DNA of 64,000 bases from contig NZ_CP084742.1 in assembly GCF_020520285.1 (NCBI RefSeq), forward strand, positions 3,534,001-3,598,000, given 5' to 3'. Origin of the DNA: Pseudomonas sp. L5B5. Its GTDB lineage: Bacteria; Pseudomonadota; Gammaproteobacteria; Pseudomonadales; Pseudomonadaceae. Position 1 is the stretch's first letter. Each line of letters starts with the position of its first letter. The notes beneath the pieces were generated by a model. It made no database searches and was not told where the DNA came from. It saw only the letters and a list, made by a program, of their open reading frames with translations. Below are positions 7,597 to 18,517 of the stretch, in pieces. The translations under genes were made by a program, and so were the position numbers.

Positions 7597-10205
7597 GACT
7601 TGGCCTTAGGTTTACGCGCCCCACCACTCTTTGCGCCGGAACTGGAGCCCGCCTTGGGCGGCCCCTTGCGGTGCTTGGTGGGCTTTGCAGGCTTATCGAA
7701 GGACGATTTGCCGGACTTTGCACCCGAAGCCTTGCCACCAGCCTTGGCCTCAGCTAGCAGGGCTTGCTTCATTTCCCGACTCTTGCGCACTTCAGCGTTT
7801 TTCGCTGCGGCATCGCTGGGACGGTAAGCCTCCGCCACCTTTTCCTTGGCGGAACTGCGCCGGGGAGCCTTGGCGGGCGCAGAGGATTCCACCACCTTGC
7901 TCGCTGGCACATCGGCCGCGCCACGCTTCTTGCGCCCGACAGGAGCGCTGATGGTTTTTTCCGCCATCTCGAAGTCGATCTTGCGCTCGTCCAGGTCGAC
8001 CCGCATGACCCGCACTTCCACCGTGTCACCCAGACGGAAGCTGCGACCGGTGCGCTCGCCCGCCAGACGGTGATGCACGGGATCGAAGTGGTAGTAATCG
8101 CCCGGCAAGGCCGTGACGTGCACCAGGCCCTCGACGTAGATGTCAGTCAATTCGACGAACAAACCAAAACCGGTCACCGCGGTAATCACGCCCGGGAAGG
8201 ACTCGCCCACGCGATCCTTCATGAACTCGCACTTGAGCCAGTTGACTACATCGCGTGTAGCTTCGTCGGCACGGCGCTCGCTCATCGAGCACTGCTCGCC
8301 AAGCTGCTCCAGGGCCGCTTCGTCGTAGGGATAGATACGCGCTTTCGGAATGGTCATCGCCCCGGCGCGGCGCACGTGTGGCGTGTCCTGCTTGGAGTGG
8401 ATGACGCTGCGGATCGCCCGGTGGGTCAGCAGGTCCGGATAACGACGAATCGGCGAAGTGAAGTGGGTGTAGGCCTCGTAATTCAGGCCGAAGTGACCCT
8501 GGTTGTCGGCGCTGTACACCGCCTGGCTCAACGAGCGCAGCATCACGGTCTGGATCAGGTGGTAGTCCGGACGGTCCTTGATCTTCTCCAGCAGTGCCTG
8601 GTAGTCCTTCGGCGTCGGACCTTCCTTGCCCTTGTGCAGGGACAGGCCGAGCTCACCAAGGAAGGTGCGCAGTTTTTCCAGACGCTCCGGCGGCGGACCG
8701 TCGTGCACCCGGTAAAGGGCCGGAATCTCATGCTTCTTGAGGAACTCGGCGGTGGCAACGTTGGCCGCCAGCATGCACTCCTCGATCAGCTTGTGGGCAT
8801 CGTTGCGGGTGGTCGGGCGAATTTCGGCGATCTTGCGTTCGGAACCGAAGATGATTCGGGTTTCCTGGGTCTCGAAATCGATGGCGCCGCGAGTATGACG
8901 GGCACCCAGCAAGACCTTGTACAACGCGTACAACTGCTTGAGGTGCGGCACCACATCGGCGTATTCGCCGCGCAGCTGCTTGGCATCGCTGGTCTTGGGG
9001 TGCTCAAGCAGGGTGCTGACCTTGTTGTAGGTCAGGCGCGCCTTGGAATGGATCACCGCCTCGTAGAACTGGTAGTCGGTCATCTCGCCGGATTTGGATA
9101 TGGTCATTTCACAGACCATGGCCAGGCGGTCGACCTTGGGGTTCAGCGAGCAAAGGCCGTTGGACAGCTGCTCGGGCAACATGGGGATTACCCGCTCAGG
9201 GAAATACACCGAGTTACCACGCACCTGGGCTTCGGCGTCCAGGGCAGAACCGATCTTCACGTAGCTGGAGACATCGGCGATCGCCACATAGAGCTTCCAG
9301 CCACCGCCGAACAGGCGCAGCTTGCCCGGCTTGGCCTCACAGAAAACCGCGTCGTCGAAGTCGCGAGCATCTTCACCGTCGATAGTGACGAAAGGCAGGT
9401 CACGCAGGTCGATGCGCTTCTCTTTGTCCTTTTCTTCCACTTCGGGCTTGAGCTTGCCAGCTTCCTTGAGCACGGCCTCTGGCCAGACATGAGGAATATC
9501 GTAGGTGCGCAGGGCCACATCGATTTCCATGCCTGGGGCCATGTAGTTGCCCACCACCTCCACCACGTCGCCTTGCGGCTGGAAGCGCGGCGTCGGCCAG
9601 TGGGTGATCTTCACCTCGACGAACTGACCAATCTTGGCATTGGCATTGCGCCCCGGCGTCACCAGCACTTCCTGCTGGATCTTCGGGTTGTCCGCAACCA
9701 CAAAGCCGATGCCGCCTTCCTCGAAATAACGACCAACGATGCTCTCATGGGCACGTGACACCACTTCGACGATCACGCCTTCGCGACGACCGCGGCGATC
9801 CAGCCCGGATACCCGAGCCAGGGCGCGGTCGCCATCGAACACCAGGCGCATCTGCGCCGGACTCATGAACAGGTCATCACTGCCATCATCCGGCACCAGG
9901 AAACCGAAGCCATCACGGTGACCACTGATGCGGCCGAGAATCAGGTCGAGCTTGTCTACCGGCGCGTAGGTGCCGCGGCGGGTATAGATCAGTTGAGCAT
10001 CGCGCTCCATGGCGCGCAGGCGGCGGCGCAGGGCTTCGATCTGGTCTTCGGTGGTCAGACCGAACTCGTCGACCAACTGCTCGCGGCTAGCAGGCGAACC
10101 CCGATCAGCCAGATGCTGGAGGATGAGTTCACGGCTAGGAATAGGGTTTTCGTATTTTTCCGCTTCACGAGCGGCCTCGGGATCGAGGGACTGCCAATCG
10201 GCCAT
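7593..10205 (-). CDS. rnr: Ribonuclease R
   Basis: An 870-residue processive 3'-5' exoribonuclease that degrades structured RNA. Order of domains: N-terminal helix-turn-helix (about 1-85), cold-shock domains, the RNB catalytic domain with TIDGEDARDFDDAVF, FPERVIPMLPEQLSNGLCSLNP and NYEAYTHFTSPIRRYPDLLTHR, and an S1 domain (GVITAVTGFGLFVELTDIYVEGLVH) ending about residue 740. The C-terminus is a long Lys/Ala/Ser-rich tail, typical of RNase R. It overlaps rlmB by 4 nt. Confidence 0.97.
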   Translation of the reverse strand: MADWQSLDPEAAREAEKYENPIPSRELILQHLADRGSPASREQLVDEFGLTTEDQIEALRRRLRAMERDAQLIYTRRGTYAPVDKLDLILGRISGHRDGFGFLVPDDGSDDLFMSPAQMRLVFDGDRALARVSGLDRRGRREGVIVEVVSRAHESIVGRYFEEGGIGFVVADNPKIQQEVLVTPGRNANAKIGQFVEVKITHWPTPRFQPQGDVVEVVGNYMAPGMEIDVALRTYDIPHVWPEAVLKEAGKLKPEVEEKDKEKRIDLRDLPFVTIDGEDARDFDDAVFCEAKPGKLRLFGGGWKLYVAIADVSSYVKIGSALDAEAQVRGNSVYFPERVIPMLPEQLSNGLCSLNPKVDRLAMVCEMTISKSGEMTDYQFYEAVIHSKARLTYNKVSTLLEHPKTSDAKQLRGEYADVVPHLKQLYALYKVLLGARHTRGAIDFETQETRIIFGSERKIAEIRPTTRNDAHKLIEECMLAANVATAEFLKKHEIPALYRVHDGPPPERLEKLRTFLGELGLSLHKGKEGPTPKDYQALLEKIKDRPDYHLIQTVMLRSLSQAVYSADNQGHFGLNYEAYTHFTSPIRRYPDLLTHRAIRSVIHSKQDTPHVRRAGAMTIPKARIYPYDEAALEQLGEQCSMSERRADEATRDVVNWLKCEFMKDRVGESFPGVITAVTGFGLFVELTDIYVEGLVHVTALPGDYYHFDPVHHRLAGERTGRSFRLGDTVEVRVMRVDLDERKIDFEMAEKTISAPVGRKKRGAADVPASKVVESSAPAKAPRRSSAKEKVAEAYRPSDAAAKNAEVRKSREMKQALLAEAKAGGKASGAKSGKSSFDKPAKPTKHRKGPPKAGSSSGAKSGGARKPKAKS

Positions 10206-10366
10206 TAGATAAATTTCACCTTGTCTATATCTCGGTTAGTTTGGCATACGCGTATTGAAACGGGAAATTTCAGGCTTGATCAACGCTGGAAAACGCCTCA
10301 ACACCCGCTCAACTATCCCCCCGTCCACCCCGAAGACATTTTTCAGACTTTTTTTGAATCCTGGGG

Positions 10367-10395
10367 TTTACAGCTCAAAACCTCATCCGTATAGT
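10367..10395 (+). promoter_or_regulatory. Promoter of tRNA-Leu copy 1
   Basis: TTTACA (10367-10372), 17 bp, TATAGT (10390-10395), followed by a GC-rich discriminator GCGCGCC typical of stable-RNA promoters under stringent control. Confidence 0.8.
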
Positions 10396-10428
10396 GCGCG
10401 CCATCGACACGGCGACGATGTCGATACT

Positions 10429-10515
10429 GCCCAGATGGTGAAATTGGTAGACACGCCAGCTTCAGGTGCTGGTGGCCGCAAGGCCGTGGAAGTTCGAGTC
10501 TTCTTCTGGGCACCA
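10429..10515 (+). tRNA. tRNA-Leu (anticodon CAG), copy 1
   Basis: An 87-nt class II tRNA. The acceptor arms GCCCAGA / TCTGGGC pair perfectly, and the CCA end is encoded. The anticodon stem CCAGC/GCTGG encloses the loop TTCAGGT with anticodon CAG. The variable arm GGCCGCAAGGCC and the T-loop TTCGAGT are present. It reads CUG codons, the main leucine codon in this GC-rich genome. It has its own promoter and terminator. Confidence 0.97.
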
Positions 10516-10555
10516 ATTCAAGAGCTTGAGATTAGATCAATTTCAAGGCTCGGAC

Positions 10556-10579
10556 AAAAACCCGCGAAAGCGGGTTTTT
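10556..10579 (+). terminator. Terminator of tRNA-Leu copy 1
   Basis: AAAAACCCGC GAAA GCGGGTTTTT: a GC-rich stem with GAAA tetraloop and a T-run, 40 nt after the tRNA. Confidence 0.92.
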
Positions 10580-10635
10580 GCGTTCTAAGCGCCTGATTTC
10601 CCTAAGTGTTTGATTTAATAAAAGCAAAACAGGGG

Positions 10636-10664
10636 TTTACAGATCAAAACACTGCCCGTATAGT
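10636..10664 (+). promoter_or_regulatory. Promoter of tRNA-Leu copy 2
   Basis: TTTACA (10636-10641), 17 bp, TATAGT (10659-10664). Nearly the same sequence as the copy 1 promoter, in the same position relative to the tRNA. Confidence 0.8.
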
Positions 10665-10697
10665 GCGCTCCATCGACACGGCGACGATGTCGATACT

Positions 10698-10784
10698 GCC
10701 CAGATGGTGAAATTGGTAGACACGCCAGCTTCAGGTGCTGGTGGCCGCAAGGCCGTGGAAGTTCGAGTCTTCTTCTGGGCACCA
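10698..10784 (+). tRNA. tRNA-Leu (anticodon CAG), copy 2
   Basis: All 87 nt, including the encoded CCA, are identical to the copy that starts 269 bp upstream. The flanking promoter and terminator are also duplicated, with more divergence in the spacer, so this is a tandem duplication of a whole transcription unit. Confidence 0.97.
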
Positions 10785-10820
10785 ATTCAAAGCTTCAGAC
10801 CTTCACTTCTGAAGCCTCAC

Positions 10821-10844
10821 AAAAACCCGCGAAAGCGGGTTTTT
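10821..10844 (+). terminator. Terminator of tRNA-Leu copy 2
   Basis: Same 24-nt hairpin (AAAAACCCGC GAAA GCGGGTTTT) as after copy 1, 37 nt downstream of the tRNA. Confidence 0.92.
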
Positions 10845-10911
10845 GCGTTTCAGCCTCCTGCATCTCCCTCCTTCTTCGCTCGTCCTCCCCTGCAAAGCGC
10901 ACATGAGAAAC

Positions 10912-10930
10912 GATATCGTTTATGATTGTT
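10912..10930 (+). promoter_or_regulatory. Possible Fur box upstream of the iron-transport genes
   Basis: The 19 bases starting GATATCGTTTATG agree with the classical Fur consensus at 12 of 19 positions and overlap a -10-like TATGAT (10921-10926). They also overlap the palindrome AAACGATATCGTTT (10908-10921). The iron-binding protein downstream makes Fur control plausible, but the match is imperfect. Confidence 0.4.
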
Positions 10931-10967
10931 ACAAGTTTTTGCAATGCAATAGTGAGGAAACCTGCGA

Positions 10968-11993
10968 ATGATGTTCAGAAATACCCTCCTAGCAACATCC
11001 CTTCTGCGTGGCCTGACCATCACTTTGCTGGGATTGACCCTGGCATCCCCACTCACCCAGGCGGCCGACCCCGTTGCCCTGACCCTGTACAACGGGCAAC
11101 ACAAGGAAGTCGGCGAAGCGATCGCCAAGGCCTTCGAAGCCAAGACCGGCATTCACGTCAATGTACGCAAAGGCAGCAGTAACCAACTGGCCAGCCAGGT
11201 CGTGGAAGAAGGTGATCGCTCTCCTGCCGACGTGATCTATTCCGAAGAATCCCCGCCCCTGAACAAACTCGGCGAACAGGGTCTCCTGGCCCAGACCGAC
11301 CCCGCCACCCTGGCGGTGCTGCCCAAGGAGTACGTCGCCAGTAACGGCACCTGGATCGGCATTACCGCCCGCGTCCGGGTAGTAGCCTTCAACCCCAAAC
11401 TGATCGACGAGAAAGATTTGCCCAAATCGGTACTCGAATTCTCCCAGCCCCAGTGGCAAGGCAAGATCGGCTTCGTACCTACCAGCGGGGCCTTCCAGGA
11501 ACAGGCCGTGGCCATCATCAAGCTGCACGGCCTGGATGCAGCCGAAGAATGGCTCACCGGACTGCGGGCCTTCGGCAAGGTCTACAGCAACAACATGGTG
11601 GCGCTCAAGGCCGTGGAAAACGGTGAAGTAGCAGCAGTCCTGGCGAACAACTACTACTGGTTCGCCCTGCAACGGGAAAAGGGCCAGCTCGACTCCAAAC
11701 TGCACTACTTCACCAACGGCGATGCTGGTGGATTGATCACCGTTTCAAGCGCCGCAGTACTCAAGTCCAGCAAACACCCCAAGCAAGCCCAGCAATTTCT
11801 TGCCTACATGGCCAGCGAAGAAGGCCAGCGCGTGATCACCCAGACCACCGCGGAATACCCGCTGCACAAAGGCATGGAATCGAACCGTGGACTCAAGCCC
11901 TTCAGCGAGCTGAATCCACCAAAGGTGACACCCGCCGACCTGGGCAATGCCGAACAGGCCCTTGAGCTGGAACGCGATGTCGGCCTGAACTGA
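10968..11993 (+). CDS. Periplasmic ferric-iron-binding protein of an ABC importer (FbpA/HitA type)
   Basis: A 341-residue solute-binding protein. A Sec signal peptide (hydrophobic TITLLGLTLA, cleavage after TQA near residue 33) sends it to the periplasm. The adjacent tyrosines in NNYYWFALQRE are the expected Fe(III) ligands of FbpA/FutA/HitA proteins, which capture free or chelator-derived ferric iron. An ATG doublet occurs at the start; GAGGA lies upstream. The stop codon overlaps the permease start by one base (TGATG). The iron assignment rests on the tyrosine pair and family resemblance. Confidence 0.88.
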   Translation: MMFRNTLLATSLLRGLTITLLGLTLASPLTQAADPVALTLYNGQHKEVGEAIAKAFEAKTGIHVNVRKGSSNQLASQVVEEGDRSPADVIYSEESPPLNKLGEQGLLAQTDPATLAVLPKEYVASNGTWIGITARVRVVAFNPKLIDEKDLPKSVLEFSQPQWQGKIGFVPTSGAFQEQAVAIIKLHGLDAAEEWLTGLRAFGKVYSNNMVALKAVENGEVAAVLANNYYWFALQREKGQLDSKLHYFTNGDAGGLITVSSAAVLKSSKHPKQAQQFLAYMASEEGQRVITQTTAEYPLHKGMESNRGLKPFSELNPPKVTPADLGNAEQALELERDVGLN

Positions 11994-13552
11994 TGGACCT
12001 GTCACGCTCCACTGCGCAGGATCACTACACACCCGGACGCAAACGTCCGCCAAGCTGGTTGCTGCTGCCGGTCCTGCTGCTGGTCTGCCTGAGCCTATTG
12101 CCGCTGGCCTATGTTGCGCTCAAGGCCTGGCAAGCTGGCTGGGCCGAGGCCTGGCACCTGCTATGGCGCCCCTATGTACTGCGCCTGCTGCAAAACACCC
12201 TGCTGCTGATGCTCGGAACCACTGCAGCCTGCGCCATCATCGGCCTGTCGCTGGCCTGGCTGCTGGAGCGTAGCGATCTGCCGGGCCGAAGGTTCTGGGG
12301 CGTGGTGCTATGCCTGCCTTTCGCCGTGCCGGCCTTCGTCAGCAGCTTCACCTGGGTATCCCTGAGCGCCAGCTTCGAAGGCCTGGGCGGGGCGATCCTG
12401 GTGATGACGCTGTCCAAGTACCCCGTGGTGTTCCTGCCGGTGGCTGCCACCCTGCGCAATCTCGACCCCTGCCTGGAAGAGTCGGCTCGCACCCTGGGAC
12501 AGAACCGCTGGGGAGTATTCCTGAAGGTCACCCTGCCCCTGGTCTGGCCATCGCTGCTGGCAGGGTCGCTGCTGATTGCCCTGCACATGCTGGTGGAGTT
12601 CGGCGCCCTGTCGATCATGGGCCTGCAAACCTTCACCACGGCGATCTACCAGCAGTTCGAGCTGGAATTCAGCAATGCCAATGCGGCAATGCTGTCGGCT
12701 GTCTTACTGATGTTGTGCCTGGCACTGCTGGGACTGGAACTCCGGGCCCGCGGCAAAGGCCGACATGTACGTATCGGCCAGGGCGTGGCACGACAAGCCG
12801 AACAGGTTCGCCTGGGCGGCTGGTCCCTGGCCGGGCAGCTCTACTGTCTTTTGCTGGCACTGATCGGCAGCGGCATTCCCCTGGCAATGCTCGCCTACTG
12901 GCTGGCGTCAGGCTCATCGGCCGCCTTCCCCGTCGCCGCCATTGGTGAAGCCCTGCTCTCATCGCTGGCACTGTCCTTGGGGGGCGCCGCCCTGTGCCTG
13001 GTACTGGCAGTCCCCGTGGGCTTGCTGGTAGTGCGCTACAAGGGGCGCCTGGCGATCTGGGCAGAGCGCCTGCCCTACTTGCTCCATGCCCTGCCAGGCC
13101 TGGTGATCGCCTTGACCCTGGTGTACTTCGCCCTGCACTACGTACCGGCGCTGTACCAGACCTCGGCACTGCTGCTCATCGCCTATGCGCTACTGTTCCT
13201 GCCCCTGGCTCAGGCACCGATCCGCACAGCCTTGAACAAGGCCGCACCGCAGCTGGAAGAAGCCGCGAGAACCTTGGGAACCTCGTCGTTCGGCGCTTTT
13301 TGTCGAGTCACCCTGCCGATCATCTTCCCGGCACTGGGCGCGGCTTTTGCCCTGGTGTTCCTGGATGCGATGAAAGAGCTGACCGCCACCCTGCTACTCA
13401 GCCCGACAGGCATGAATACCCTGGCCACGGCGGTCTGGGCCCATACGTCGAACCTGGAGTTCGCAGCGGCGGCGCCCTATGCCGCGCTACTGATCCTTGT
13501 ATCGGGATTGCCGGTGTATCTGCTGACGACACGGATGTACCTGAGCCGCTGA
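11993..13552 (+). CDS. Ferric-iron ABC transporter permease (FbpB/HitB type)
   Basis: A 519-residue inner-membrane protein with about twelve hydrophobic segments. It is a fused two-module permease: each half ends in an EAA loop that contacts the ATPase (EESARTLGQNRWGVFLKVTLP near residue 162 and EEAARTLGTSSFGAFCRVTLP near residue 423). This double-permease layout is typical of FbpB/SfuB/HitB. Translation is coupled to the binding protein. No ATPase gene follows, so the energising subunit must be encoded elsewhere. Confidence 0.9.
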   Translation: MDLSRSTAQDHYTPGRKRPPSWLLLPVLLLVCLSLLPLAYVALKAWQAGWAEAWHLLWRPYVLRLLQNTLLLMLGTTAACAIIGLSLAWLLERSDLPGRRFWGVVLCLPFAVPAFVSSFTWVSLSASFEGLGGAILVMTLSKYPVVFLPVAATLRNLDPCLEESARTLGQNRWGVFLKVTLPLVWPSLLAGSLLIALHMLVEFGALSIMGLQTFTTAIYQQFELEFSNANAAMLSAVLLMLCLALLGLELRARGKGRHVRIGQGVARQAEQVRLGGWSLAGQLYCLLLALIGSGIPLAMLAYWLASGSSAAFPVAAIGEALLSSLALSLGGAALCLVLAVPVGLLVVRYKGRLAIWAERLPYLLHALPGLVIALTLVYFALHYVPALYQTSALLLIAYALLFLPLAQAPIRTALNKAAPQLEEAARTLGTSSFGAFCRVTLPIIFPALGAAFALVFLDAMKELTATLLLSPTGMNTLATAVWAHTSNLEFAAAAPYAALLILVSGLPVYLLTTRMYLSR

Positions 13553-13574
13553 CAACACCTTTGTCTGTCGAGCA

Positions 13575-13602
13575 GCGGCTCCGGCGCACGGCAGGGAGCC
13601 GC
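13575..13602. terminator. Possible bidirectional terminator between the iron permease and the chemoreceptor gene
   Basis: GCGGCTCC (13575-13582) and GGAGCCGC (13595-13602) form an 8-bp stem with a 12-nt loop in the convergent gap. There is no T-tract, so it may be only a 3'-end stabilising hairpin. Confidence 0.35.
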
Positions 13603-13617
13603 CACTTGGCATACACC

Positions 13618-15579
13618 TCAGGCGCGGAACTGCCCCAGGCTGGCCTTGAGCTGCGCCGCCAGGCTGTCCAGCACCTTGCCACTGGCGGTGGTTTCCACCA
13701 CTGCCTGGGCGGCACGCTCGGCCTGGGCATGGATGGTTTCCACCCGACCACGTACCGCCTGTGCACCCTGGGCCTGATGCGCTGCAGCCTGGGTAGCGAG
13801 GCCGATGGCCGCGTGCACCTGCTCCACCGACGATTGCACCGACTGCTGCAAACGAGCACTGTCACGCAACACCAACAGACCTTCGCTTGCCTGCCGCCCG
13901 GCCTGGCCGATGGCTGCCACCGCCTCCCGGGCGCCCTGTTGCAATGCGCCGATATGGGCCTGAATATCGCCCGTGGAACTCTGGGTCTTGCTGGCCAGGG
14001 CCCGTACCTCATCCGCCACCACCGCGAAGCCGCGCCCGGTTTCCCCAGCCCGGGCCGCCTCGATCGCCGCATTCAGCGCCAACAGGTTGGTCTGCTCGGC
14101 AATGCCATGGATGACCGTCAGCACCACCTCGATCTGCTCGCTCTGCTGCGCCAGCCGCTCGATCACCTTGGCTCCGGTATCCACCTGCCCGGCCAGCGCT
14201 TCAATCAGGCCGCCCACCTGTTCCGAGGTCCGGGTGGTCTCGTCAGTGGCCTGGCGAATTTCCACGACCTGCTGCAGCGCCGCCTGCATGGCCTGGCTTT
14301 CCGCCTGGGCTTCATCGGCCATCTGCGACAGGGCCCGCAAGCTTTCCGCCACCTCGTCGCGCTGCGCCTCGGCCGCCGCATCGGCACCCGCATTGCGCAG
14401 GCTCATGGCGCCGATCTCGACCCCGGTACGCTGGGCCACATCGCCCGCCTCACGGACGATCGGTTGCAACTTGTCCACGAAACGATTCACCGCCGAAGCC
14501 ATGTCGCCGATCTCGTCATTGCTATTGAGCGGGACACGCTTGGTCAGGTCGCCCTCGCCTGCGGCCAGGTCGTTGAGCGCCGTGATCAGCAGGTGCAGCT
14601 TGTTAACGACCCGCCGCCCCAGCACCACCGCCAGCAACAGCAGCAACGCCAGGCCCACCAGCGCCAGGCCGACACCGATCTGCCATCGCAAGGTAGCCGC
14701 CGCCTCCTGCACCGTACTGGTGGTATTGGCCTGCATCTGGGCTGCCGTGCCCTGGGCCGACTGCAAGCGCGCACGCATCGCCGCCGAGCTGTCGGCAGAA
14801 GCGCCCTTGAGGCTGTCGCCGACCAACTGGTCGCTGCTGGCGATCAAGGCTGCGAAGCGTTGATCCAGCGCCACGATATCGGCTTCCACCGACGCGGTGG
14901 ACACCCCCATCAGCACTTTGCCGATCTCGACCCCGTTGGGATTGATCGGGGCCTCGATGTAATAGACCGAAGGATCGCTCTTCGCCGCATCCAGCACCTT
15001 GTCCAGAGCCCGGTCGCCCTTGCCCTTCTCCAACAGGGCCTTGTTGATGGCATTTTCACGGTTCAGATAACGAGTCAGGTGCGCCCCCGCAGCATCGTCA
15101 TACACCACGAACAGCACGTTGGGGTTGCGCTGGGCTCGCCGCGCGAACTCGGACAAGGTGGGCACGTCGTTGTCCCACATGGCGCGAGGCGCCACCGAGG
15201 CCAACAACTGGGCCATGTCGTTGGCCGAATCCTTCAGGTCCTTCTCCAGCGCGGCACGCAGCTGAACCTGCTCATCCGTGAGTCGCGACGACAGGCCCGC
15301 CGTGAGCCGCTGCCGAGTGCTGGCAGACAGGCTTTCCAGGCTGGAGGTGACCTCCTTGCCCGCCTGCTCCAGCTCACCCGCTAGTTTCTGGCTATCGCCC
15401 CCCAGGCGAGAAGCCAGGTCCGCCTCGAGGGCTGTCACCGTGCTCCGGGTCAGGGCAACGGCAACCAGCACCTGCACCAAAAGAGCGATACCGAGGGTAA
15501 CGAATACAGGCCGCAGTAAACGGCTTTGTAACAGTGAGAGAACGGCCGACACAGGAAATCCCTCTACTTTGGAAGCCAT
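13618..15579 (-). CDS. Methyl-accepting chemotaxis protein
   Basis: A 653-residue transmembrane chemoreceptor. One membrane segment lies near residues 22-43 ([18 protein letters not shown]). A periplasmic sensor region of about 250 residues follows, then a second membrane segment near 297-317 and a HAMP domain ([16 protein letters not shown]). The cytoplasmic signalling helix bundle has the conserved hairpin tip [20 protein letters not shown] and [13 protein letters not shown]. The periplasmic part shows [27 protein letters not shown], reminiscent of a Cache-like sensor, but I cannot name the ligand. No CheR-binding pentapeptide is visible at the C-terminus. Confidence 0.95.
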   Translation of the reverse strand: MASKVEGFPVSAVLSLLQSRLLRPVFVTLGIALLVQVLVAVALTRSTVTALEADLASRLGGDSQKLAGELEQAGKEVTSSLESLSASTRQRLTAGLSSRLTDEQVQLRAALEKDLKDSANDMAQLLASVAPRAMWDNDVPTLSEFARRAQRNPNVLFVVYDDAAGAHLTRYLNRENAINKALLEKGKGDRALDKVLDAAKSDPSVYYIEAPINPNGVEIGKVLMGVSTASVEADIVALDQRFAALIASSDQLVGDSLKGASADSSAAMRARLQSAQGTAAQMQANTTSTVQEAAATLRWQIGVGLALVGLALLLLLAVVLGRRVVNKLHLLITALNDLAAGEGDLTKRVPLNSNDEIGDMASAVNRFVDKLQPIVREAGDVAQRTGVEIGAMSLRNAGADAAAEAQRDEVAESLRALSQMADEAQAESQAMQAALQQVVEIRQATDETTRTSEQVGGLIEALAGQVDTGAKVIERLAQQSEQIEVVLTVIHGIAEQTNLLALNAAIEAARAGETGRGFAVVADEVRALASKTQSSTGDIQAHIGALQQGAREAVAAIGQAGRQASEGLLVLRDSARLQQSVQSSVEQVHAAIGLATQAAAHQAQGAQAVRGRVETIHAQAERAAQAVVETTASGKVLDSLAAQLKASLGQFRA

Positions 15580-15645
15580 TATTCTGATGGCACTCTAGAA
15601 GTGAATTTCCCAGCAAGGGTCGTGCCGTACGGCAGCCAGAAACAA

Positions 15646-15670
15646 CAAAGGGCCCCATAAGGGCCCTTTG
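15646..15670 (-). terminator. Terminator of purA
   Basis: CAAAGGGCCC / GGGCCCTTTG form a perfect 10-bp stem with a 5-nt loop about 20 nt after the purA stop. On the minus strand TTGTTTC follows; on the plus strand a run of six T follows. It separates purA from the chemoreceptor gene. Confidence 0.85.
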
Positions 15671-15690
15671 TTTTTTACATCAACGGCTTA

Positions 15691-17037
<1,347 letters not shown>

Positions 17038-18225
17038 TCAGGAAACCAGTGGCAATACTTGCCAAATACCATCGTGCCGAACCAACTGCCGGTCGCAGTC
17101 CGCTTCACGGGCGGCAGCCAGGGGCTGCCCAGGCAATGCCTGGACGATGCGCTGGCCCTCACCGCGCAACTGGCAGACGGTCTGCCAGAGTGCCGCATCC
17201 GTGTTGTCGGGCATCCAGATGCCACCCGACGGCAGATCGATCTCGGCACGCCCCAGGGTTACCAGGGTCTTGAGATCGGTGGAGAAGCCAGTGGCCGGCC
17301 GGGCGCGCCCGAAGTCCGCACCAATGTCATCGTAACGACCGCCCTGGGCAATGGATTGACCCACGCCCGGGACGAATACCGCGAACACCACGCCAGTGTG
17401 GTAGTGGTAGCCGCGCAGCTCGCCAAGGTCGAAGTACAGCGGCAAGTCCGGGAACCGCACGGACAGGCGCTCGGCGATGGTCAGCAATTCATCCAGCGCC
17501 AGCAGCACCGAAGTTGGCGCGCCAGCCAGGCGACGGCGGGCATCGCCCAGCACTTCGCGGCTACCGCACAGGTCCACCAGGGAACGCAGCATGTCTGCCA
17601 GGTCCGCCGGCAGGCCTTCAGTCAGGCTGATGACCTCATCGATTGCCTTGCGCTGCAGGGCATCGAACAATTGTTGCTCCACCGCGCCGGACAAGCCGGC
17701 AGCCTGGGCCAGGCCTCGGTAGATACCCACGTGCCCCAGGTCCATGTGGACATCCGGCACTTCGGCCAGTTGCAGCATGGCCAGCATCAGGCTGATGACC
17801 TCGACGTCACTGCTCGGGCTGGCATCGCCGTACAACTCGGCACCCAGCTGGATCGGGCTGCGCGAGGTCGACAAGGCCCGCGGCTGGGCATGCAGCACGC
17901 TGCCGGCATAGCACAGGCGGCTCGGCCCTTCACGGCGCAGGGTGTGGGCGTCGATACGCGCCACTTGTGGCGTGATGTCCGCACGGAAGCCCATCTGCCG
18001 ACCCGATTGCGGATCGATGACCTTGAAAGTACGCAGGTCCAGGTCCTGGCCAGCGCCCGTCAGCAGGGATTCCAGGTATTCGATATGGGGAGTGACGACG
18101 AACTCGTACCCCCAGCTCTGAAACAGATCCAACACCTGACGACGCGCCACTTCGATGCGCGCCGCTTCCGGCGGCAATACTTCTTCGATGCCATCTGGCA
18201 GCAGCCAGCGGTCTACCGTTGCCAT
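17038..18225 (-). CDS. hisZ: ATP phosphoribosyltransferase regulatory subunit HisZ
   Basis: A 395-residue HisRS-like protein without the aminoacylation function. It starts [21 protein letters not shown] and has the class II aminoacyl-synthetase motif 2-like region [15 protein letters not shown]. HisZ is the partner of the short form of HisG in histidine synthesis. HisG is not in this window, but HisZ sits between purA and hflC in pseudomonads, as here. It is probably co-transcribed with purA. Confidence 0.93.
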   Translation of the reverse strand: MATVDRWLLPDGIEEVLPPEAARIEVARRQVLDLFQSWGYEFVVTPHIEYLESLLTGAGQDLDLRTFKVIDPQSGRQMGFRADITPQVARIDAHTLRREGPSRLCYAGSVLHAQPRALSTSRSPIQLGAELYGDASPSSDVEVISLMLAMLQLAEVPDVHMDLGHVGIYRGLAQAAGLSGAVEQQLFDALQRKAIDEVISLTEGLPADLADMLRSLVDLCGSREVLGDARRRLAGAPTSVLLALDELLTIAERLSVRFPDLPLYFDLGELRGYHYHTGVVFAVFVPGVGQSIAQGGRYDDIGADFGRARPATGFSTDLKTLVTLGRAEIDLPSGGIWMPDNTDAALWQTVCQLRGEGQRIVQALPGQPLAAAREADCDRQLVRHDGIWQVLPLVS

Positions 18226-18408
18226 TACGCCATTCCCCTATGGTCCGGGCGGCAAGCCTGGGGCCAGCCTTAGAGTGAAGCAGAAAACAGTCGCATCCGA
18301 CGCGAACTCAGCCGGACAGGCAGCCAGGAATCAGCTGTACGGACCATTTTCCTCGAAAAATCTTGCCGGACTCTTGAACGAGCCACGGCCAATCAAAGAT
18401 GCAGACGC

Positions 18409-18498
18409 AAAAAAGCCGGGAATTTCCCGGCTGCCGCATCATACACCCGTTTTCCCAAAGGATCACCCCGCGAGGCGTTTTAGCCGCCCGGCGGGGTG
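18409..18498 (-). terminator. Terminator region after hflC (two hairpins)
   Basis: Read on the minus strand, the first hairpin pairs CACCCCGC (18464-18471) with GCGGGGTG (18491-18498). The second is AGCCGGGAA/TTCCCGGCT (18414-18432), followed by a run of six T. The second is a textbook Rho-independent terminator that isolates the hfq operon from hisZ-purA. The 290-nt gap otherwise holds only the presumed hisZ promoter region, in which I could not pick a convincing -35/-10 pair. Confidence 0.88.
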
Positions 18499-18517
18499 CC
18501 TCAGGATCAGGGCCTGA

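Noticed and set aside
7764..9758. A 664-codon frame opposite rnr
   Set aside because: Antisense shadow of RNase R with no domain features.
10429..10784. Direct repeats that might suggest a CRISPR array or phage att sites at tRNA-Leu
   Set aside because: The two repeats are complete tRNA genes with promoters and terminators. There is no integrase, no third repeat unit and no partial tRNA 3' end.
12994..15384. A 796-codon plus-strand frame across the permease end and the chemoreceptor
   Set aside because: It crosses from a shifted frame of one real gene into the antisense of another; no family similarity.
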